Source: Bilabrum cf. latius
Lineage: Eukaryota; Bigyra: Bicosoecida; Bigyra; Bicosoecida
Length of the DNA: 64,000 nucleotides
NCBI GenBank assembly: GCA_965178125.1
Contig: OZ237740.1
Span: 1,054,001-1,118,000 of the forward strand
Direction of reading: 5' to 3'
Under the pieces are notes generated by a model, which was not told the DNA's origin, ran no database searches, and saw only the letters and a program-made list of their open reading frames with translations. Of the stretch, positions 58,541-64,000 are shown piece by piece (position 1 is the stretch's first letter; every line of letters begins with the position of its first letter). The translations under genes were made by a program, and so were the position numbers.

Positions 58541-61453
58541 TCACGCAGTTGTGGGGAGCCCGGGCTCCTCACATTCCTCCAGCACATCGGCGATGATCTC
58601 AGCCGGGGCCCACGGCTGGAACTCTTCCTCTAGAAGTTCCTCCAGCGCCACCGCCTCGGCGCGGGTGCCCCCACCTCGCGCCACCAGTGCCCTCCGCGGG
58701 CCATCGCTGGCACCAGCCGCTCCTGAGGGCAAGAAGCCCTCACCTGCTGGCCGCATCGGGTCCACCACCCGCACGTTCTCGTCCGCAACCCAGCCGCCGC
58801 CCACCAGCCCGTAAGGAGACTTGAGAAACTCGTCCATTTCTTGAGGAGTGTCCGCGTCCACCTGCCCCGGACACGCGCCGTACTCCCGGCTGGAGCTCAC
58901 GCCCTGCCGATCGGCCGCACCACCCATAAGCCTAGACTCGCTGGCCCCTGGGCCAAAGAGCTGATCCCAGCCGTCGCCTCCAGGGACGTCCATCACCTCC
59001 TTGGCCGTGGCGGGACGGATGCGGTGGGCGAGGCACGGTAGTGCTGCCGACCTGACGTCAGCGGTGGTCACGTAGTTCCGCCCAAACCGCACTGCGCACA
59101 GCCTGGCGAACTGCAGCAGATCCTCGCCACCCCTAGGCCCCGCTCCCTGGAACACCGCAGGGTGCCCTGCGATGCCCCGCAGCACTGCGTGCACCATGTC
59201 GCCGACCGCCCTGGCCACCGGCTGCGCCTGCAGGGAGAGAAGCGCGGTGGCGTGCTTGCCCCCGATACCCAGCGCGCCCAGCCCCATGGCGTCCACTCTG
59301 GCCATGTCCGCGTCGCTCATGCTCATCCTGGGCCCAATTCCCGGCCCCGCGACGTCGCCGTTAAATCCCTCGTACAGCACGGAGGAGTACTCTGTGCCCG
59401 AGGGGGAGCCTGTCTGCCGAGACAAAGACATCTGCGTGGGCGTGCTGTGGTCGGGCGAGCCATGGGCTGCCTCGGGCGTGTCCCGGGTAGCACCCTGCAG
59501 AGGGGGCCTGCTTTGACCTGGTCCTGGCTGCTGCAGTCTCTGCTGCTGCCTGTCATTGTCCAGTCGGTCGAGCGCGGTAAGATTCCCCCCGGCAGCAGCT
59601 GTCGCGAGCCCGGATGTGACATTCCCGTCGTTGTCCTGTCCTTGCCCCCCATCCAGCACTGCCTTCGGAGTGAAGGGTTCCAGCAGCCCACCGCTGACAG
59701 TGGGCGTGTCGTCCCCGTGACCTGCACTGGATCTCAGCGGGTCTCCGTTCCGGACAGTCCCGTCGCTGCTGGCACCTTGCTGGGATAAGTGCTCGCCATC
59801 ACCTGCCTTGGCCTCCTCTTGCTCCAGCAAGCCCTTTGTACCCGACCCATCGTGCAGCGAGGATACCTTCTTGGGCGAAAAGCTGGCGGGAGGCCCGCTC
59901 CGTGAGCCCTGCCGCGGCCTGTCGGCCTCCCCCCCTGGTAGGGGTGGTGGCGGGGGGGGAGACTCTACCTGACTACCCCTGCCTCCGACTCCGATTTTGA
60001 CCCGCCCACCCCTCTCTTTCTGCCCAAGCGCGCCCCCGCTGCCAGATTCTTCATCTTCACGCAAATCCAAGCGGGAGCCGCCTCGGCTGCCATCTGTGGC
60101 TCGTGCACGCCTCCCGTGCGCCTCGTGCTACTAGCCGGCCGCGCTGTGCAGATCCACTCCGCCCCGACCAGCCTGGCCGCTTCGTTCCCGTGGCAGCCCG
60201 GGCAGAGTGCCCTGCAGCGGCCCCTGACCTCCAGCCGGCGCGACCCCCCCCGTGCTCTCCTTGTCGCCGCCCTGCTCCTACTGCTCCTCCTGCTGCACCG
60301 CCGGACGCGCTTGCTGCCCGCCCACTGCGGCTGTAGAGTACGCCACCGATCCATCGTCATCATTGCCCTCTAGCTCCTGCTACTCATCGCCACCAGGTGC
60401 TGGAGCGGCACGTGTGGTTCCATGCATGGCCAGCGAGGCTTCACCTGATGCGTGCTGGTGCTGCTGCTGCCGGAGGTCTGACACTGGTGTGTTTCGAGTG
60501 CTTCCCACGCCATGAAGCAGGCCGAGCCCGCCGCGGGCCTGATTTGCGACAGCGCTGCCACTGCCGGTGCCAGTGCCCTTGCCAGTGCCTGTGTGGGCCA
60601 TGGTGCTGGGGCCACTCGTGGGCGGCTGCTCGCTCGCTCGGCTCATCCTGCCCGGCTCCCCTCCGGTCGCTGAGCTGCTCGTTCCCTCCACTGTCTGCAA
60701 CAGATGCGGTTGCTCAAATGCGGATGTCAGTGCAGACACGCACGTGAAACTGCTGGCCACTTCCGGAATCACGGCCTCGCTCTCCAGATCATTCAGTAGC
60801 GCGCCCTGGGTCGTCGGGTGGTCGGACCTGCCCATTTCTTCGTCTTCCGGAGCAAACGACGTTGGTGGACGGGTAGCAATGATAATCGTGCGAGGTGAAA
60901 GTCTGTGCACGACCTATTCAACGACGAGTGTTCCTGTCCCAAGGCCCTGGCCCTGCCTGCTCTCCGGCGGCACCTCTGGAAGGGAATACTAGCCCGTCTC
61001 CAGAACCTCCCGCAATGCATGCTGGAACGAGGAATCAGCCTTATGCAGTGACTGTACCAATACAATGCGAAACTAGGACGTGTCATTGTCCTGGAGTCCA
61101 ACCAATGTGACATTCAGGTCTATAGGCCGGAAGCTCTCGCTGGCGCAGTCTATGCACACGCATGCCGTTCGAGGTGACCCTTCCTGTGGTGGCGATGCTA
61201 ACGAAATAACTGCAAGCCGAATAGCCGGCGTGGCCATGTCGAGACCGTCAGGGACCTCTAGCAACAGGCTCGGTACTCGAAAATCCTAGTAGTGGCCTAT
61301 CGACTTTGAGTTGGATTCGCACTGAATTGCTAGCGGGTGCAATTCTCGAAGCAGCTGCAATTTCTGGGATCGAAATGCGATTTCTCTGTCCTGCTGAGCC
61401 TGCCTCAGCGTTTGTCGCCGGGGTGATGTCTGGCCGCCACTGCCAGGATGCAT
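58541..61453 (-). CDS. Degenerate MoxR-like AAA+ protein with long disordered insert
   Basis: Seen: 970 residues, stop TGA, eight UAG codons including a tandem pair; ATG at 61451-61453. After a Gln/Arg-rich helix the N-terminal part has FRIVLVQSLHKADSSFQHAL followed by REVLETG-UAG-YSLP and RTIIIATRPPTSF. This parallels the MoxR Walker B/sensor 1 region (DEINRAPPKVQSALLEAMEE, RQVT, ATQNP). No Walker A GxxxxGK[ST] is visible, and the Walker B Asp-Glu is replaced. About 380 residues of Gly/Pro/Ser/Gln-rich linker follow, then the lid domain: MVHAVLRGIAGHPAVFQGAG, ARLCAVRFGRNYVTTADVR, PCLAHRIRP. Inferred: an ATPase-dead scaffold derived from MoxR. The acidic C-terminal tail is unusual. Confidence 0.75.
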
Positions 61454-61730
61454 GCCAGGTGATGGACTGTACTACAGGTACCGCCGAGGAGACACGCCAG
61501 CTGACCGATCCCCGAGAGTCCCAGCATCTGATTGCATCGCAGATATTTGGGCTTGAACCAGTCAAACGATATGCCACGGTTTCCTAGACCGCAGCCAGGT
61601 ATTCCCGGTCGGCGAATCCGAGTCGTCGGAATCCGTCCTCACGTGTTGTGTAGAGCGATCAATAACCGAAGCCCGCAGCAATATTCTGATTGATCGCTTC
61701 TGTACCACCTAGTTATTGCTCGGATCTTTG
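61454..61730. promoter_or_regulatory. Bidirectional promoter region
   Basis: The MoxR-like gene (minus) and the GH32-like gene (plus) start 277 bp apart, head to head. Both 5' regions must be here. No individual element was identified; part of the minus-strand frame stays open upstream of the ATG. Confidence 0.4.
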
Positions 61731-63707
61731 ATGGGAGCCGTAGTAGTCCCGTGGGCATTCTTGCTACCGAGTCTGCTTGCTCTGCGGCACGCAGCACTCG
61801 CTCAATCAACACCTGTCTACGGCAAGGATTACTCGGGTCTTGACTACAATATCTCGTATTGGTCCAGTCCCGTTTCAAAGAGTGCAAACCATTGGAAAGC
61901 AGCCGCAATTGAATGTGAAAACCATTGCGAGAATGACTAGCATTGCTGCGCCTGGACGTACTGCACGCCAGAAGGAGGTCCAAAGGATCCTGAACGATGC
62001 TGTAAGAAGTACGGCCTCCCGAACGAAGTGTCTGCGACGACGCACTGGACGGGTCTTTCAAGCCGGGGGTAGGCCGGCAACTGCAGCGCGTGGGCTCCCT
62101 GGTCCGAGCCCAGGATCCACTTCACGTCAAAGTGCTTGCAGCAGGGTGGCTGGCACGATATCGCGGCATCCATCTCGATCGATGCTGCGCACGAGCCGGG
62201 TGCTTATGCCGGCCTCCGGCACCACGTGTTTCAAGGGTGTCCGCTCGCTGGAGGCTGGCACCACGCCTCCTCGAACGACTTTGTCCACTGGCAGGACCAA
62301 GGCATGGCCGTGACCGAGTGGCCTGAGCCATGGGGAGAGTCGTCACCCTGCAGCGGGTTTGCCGCCCTGTTTCCCAGCTGGCAGCCGGGGCGGCCCAAGA
62401 CATAGATTTGCGCGGGGTACCGTCAGTGCTAGAGCAAGCGTGGTATCGGGCCCAACCCATGGAACGTTCCCCTCGAGGTTCGCTGCACAGAAGGAAGCGA
62501 GCCCGGGGGGAACACGTCATGGGGCGCGCCGGAATACCTCTTCGACGTCTTCTTCAACCGTGCACTCCCTTACGACCCGGTGCGGCCTTGGGTGGACGAG
62601 GATGGGAGATGGTACACGGCTATCTCCATGGATGGCTGCAACGGGACCGCGCGCGGTGATTGCGCAAGCAAAGGGGGCCGCATGGTACTGTGGTCCGCAA
62701 CGGTACCCAGGGGTCCAGCAGCTGACTGGGCACTGGTTGGCACGCTCTTCGAGTCGAACAAGACCGTGCTCACTCCCAAGGGGGAGGGGACCGTCCTGGA
62801 CAAGGAGTTCGTGACTTCCAACTATTTCGGTGCCGTGCCCGGGGACCCGCTCGGTGGTCGCACTCGTGTGTTTACGAATAATGTGGGCGGGTTGGGCTGC
62901 TGCAGTGGCACAACAGGGTATTTTTTGGGCACGCAGTCTGGCCCGGGCGCCCAGCTGCTGGTGAACGAGTCCTCGCCGCACCACATGGGCATGCTGGACT
63001 GGGCCGCGTTCCTACCTGATCAAGCCGCCATCGCGAAAGGAGCCAAGGGAGCAATGGCCCTGCTTGGCACTGGCACCCGCGGCTTCAGCATGGCCAGGAC
63101 GCTGGGCAGCCCCGACGCCGACCAGGTCCTGCACCCTGGGCGACGAGTCGTCGTGGGGTGGCTTGGCATGACGCCGGCCATGCAAAGTCTGCCCAGGGAC
63201 ATTTCGCTCTCGTCGGAAGGAGAGCTGCTGCAGGCATTCGTGCCTGAGCTCGTGACCCTGAGGAAGCAGGCAGAGCCAGATCCAGGACGTGGTGCGGGAG
63301 GAGCACTGGCGCTGTCCGAAGATGATGTGCTCGGCCAGGGCCTGCAGATGGAGCTGGTTGTGGACGTGCTGCCTGCGACAGCTAATGAGACAATGGGAAT
63401 CGTGGTGCAAGAAGACCCGACCAAGGAAGGAGCCAGCGGTGTCAAGATCCTAGTAGATCCCAAGACTGAGCTCCTTCACGTCCTCGACCGTGCCGGACCC
63501 CTGCCCCCGGCAGGCGGCAGTGGGGCTGCGGGATGGCGCCTGCACGTCTTCGTGGACGGCAGCTCGATCGAAGTCATATGCAACAACCGCACTGCCCTTG
63601 CGGTGCAGGTTCCTGCCCGCGAGGGGTGCATGGAGTGCAACCAGGCGCGGCTGCTCAAGGGCACCAAGGTGGCCAGCGCGGTGGCGTGGCCCCTCGATCC
63701 GATCTGA
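61731..63707 (+). CDS. GH32-like secreted glycosidase (invertase/fructan-hydrolase superfamily)
   Basis: Seen: 658 residues, stop TGA, four UAG codons. ATG at 61731 gives a signal peptide (MGAVVVPWAFLLPSLLALRH). A Cys-rich PAN-like stretch follows (CENHCEND-UAG-HCCAWTYC). The five-bladed propeller part has GGWHDIAASISID, HHVFQGCP, WHHASSNDFVHWQDQG, PWGESSPCSG and DPVRPWVDEDGRWYTA. The C-terminal beta-sandwich ends in GWRLHVFVDGSSIEVICNN, a strong GH32 hallmark. Known: GH32 enzymes use an Asp in WMNDPNG as nucleophile, an RDP Asp and an EC Glu. Here the usual NDPNG block is replaced by HDIA-type sequence, so catalysis may differ or the protein belongs to a divergent subgroup. The two UAG codons 62410-62450 region (PKT-UAG-ICAGYRQC-UAG-SKR) are in conserved-looking sequence. 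Confidence 0.82.
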
Positions 63708-63874
63708 GGGACACCGGTGTGCGTCACTGCCGGGCTGCACAAGCAGCGCATGATTGCTGAATACTGATGATGAAAACTCAAATTGGACAGAACTAGATTG
63801 TGCCTGCAAAGCAAAGGAAGGGCTTACACACATTGTGGACCCGCCACGGAGCAGCTCGGCCTTGCTAGCGTTGC

Positions 63875-64000
63875 TCAGCTTTCCTGCGGGTCCGGCTTAG
63901 CTTCGGTCGCAGCCGCTGGCCCTTGCTGTCTCTGGGCCAGCACGCCTGCCAACCCGCCCGCGCTCGCACGAGCACCCCAAGCCCCGCCAGGCTTCGCGAC
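63875..64000 (-). CDS. Possible 3' end of a minus-strand gene running off the window
   Basis: A minus-strand frame is open from the window edge to TGA at 63875-63877 (41 codons, GGLAGVLAQRQQGPAAATEA). Composition is like the coding regions nearby and the layout leaves room for a convergent gene end. No domain is visible, so this is weak. Confidence 0.3.
   Translation of the reverse strand, partial: VAKPGGAWGARASAGGLAGVLAQRQQGPAAATEAKPDPQES

Noticed and set aside
1-64000. A cluster of pseudogenes or frameshifted genes, as the many TAG interruptions suggest at first sight
   Set aside because: Interruptions are always TAG, never TGA or TAA, and the frame never shifts. Decayed genes would show all three stops and indels.
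1-64000. UAG = Leu (as in some algal mitochondria)
   Set aside because: Some sites fit Leu (coiled coils, RluB), but SLC35F, RibB, MoxR, eIF4G and the CAG/TAG paralogue pair favour Gln. A wider alignment is still desirable.
1-64000. CRISPR arrays, prokaryotic operons, integrons or insertion sequences
   Set aside because: The genes carry spliceosomal introns and eukaryote-specific domains. The only repeats are the 1,818-bp pair, the 72-bp coding array and short microsatellites.

Overview
This is a gene-dense, GC-rich nuclear fragment from a microbial eukaryote. It has GT-AG spliceosomal introns of 76-124 nt, an eIF4G, a HECT ubiquitin ligase, an AGC kinase, a PX-BAR sorting nexin, SLC35-type transporters, an RGG-box protein and a non-LTR retrotransposon. 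A bacterial or plant-type RibBA fusion and an organelle-type pseudouridine synthase with a presequence-like leader would fit an alga or related protist. The lineage cannot be fixed from this window.

The main result concerns the genetic code. Nearly every gene looks broken into pieces by TAG when read with the standard code. The pieces always lie in one frame, carry one continuous set of domains, and rejoin if UAG is a sense codon. I count about 105 in-frame UAG codons in roughly 18,500 codons from 20 genes. No complete gene ends in UAG: 17 end in UGA and 2 in UAA, and I found no in-frame UAA or UGA. At aligned positions UAG falls on Gln: SLC35F (AY[Q]YTTLTS), RibB (LRA[Q]-GGVL), the MoxR ER[Q]VT motif, the eIF4G RFML[Q]DVLD motif, and a paralogous segment where CAG in eIF4G matches TAG in the HECT gene. 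The code inferred is UAG = Gln, with UAA and UGA as stops. All gene models below use it.

Layout: 1-1848 (-) ABC1/ADCK kinase, cut by the window edge; 2133-4964 (-) type I membrane protein with a PSI-like Cys cluster; 5115-13784 (-) 2,889-residue coiled-coil/IQ protein; 13970-15700 (+) secreted protein; 15726-19361 two almost identical 1,818-bp direct repeats; 19517-21130 (+) AGC kinase; 21587-22777 (-) RluB/RsuA-type pseudouridine synthase; 22957-27430 (+) eIF4G; 27517-29115 (-) SLC35F-type transporter; 29279-36856 (+) RGG-HECT E3 ligase; 36962-39316 (+) TPT/SLC35C2-like transporter; 39600-40133 (-) FABP-like protein; 40288-42237 (-) GH79-like glycosidase; 42328-47778 (-) retrotransposon ORF; 47918-49566 (+) GH27; 49876-52248 (+) unknown; 52405-54375 (+) RibBA; 54460-56589 (+) sorting nexin; 56898-58472 (+) RING-RAWUL protein; 58541-61453 (-) MoxR-like protein; 61731-63707 (+) GH32-like; 63875-64000 (-) a possible 3' end.

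The genes are not an operon. They are independent eukaryotic genes on alternating strands with short spacers. The only functional theme is secreted carbohydrate-active enzymes (GH79-like, GH27, GH32-like, possibly the 13970 gene), which suggests polysaccharide or oligosaccharide breakdown outside the cell or in the secretory pathway.
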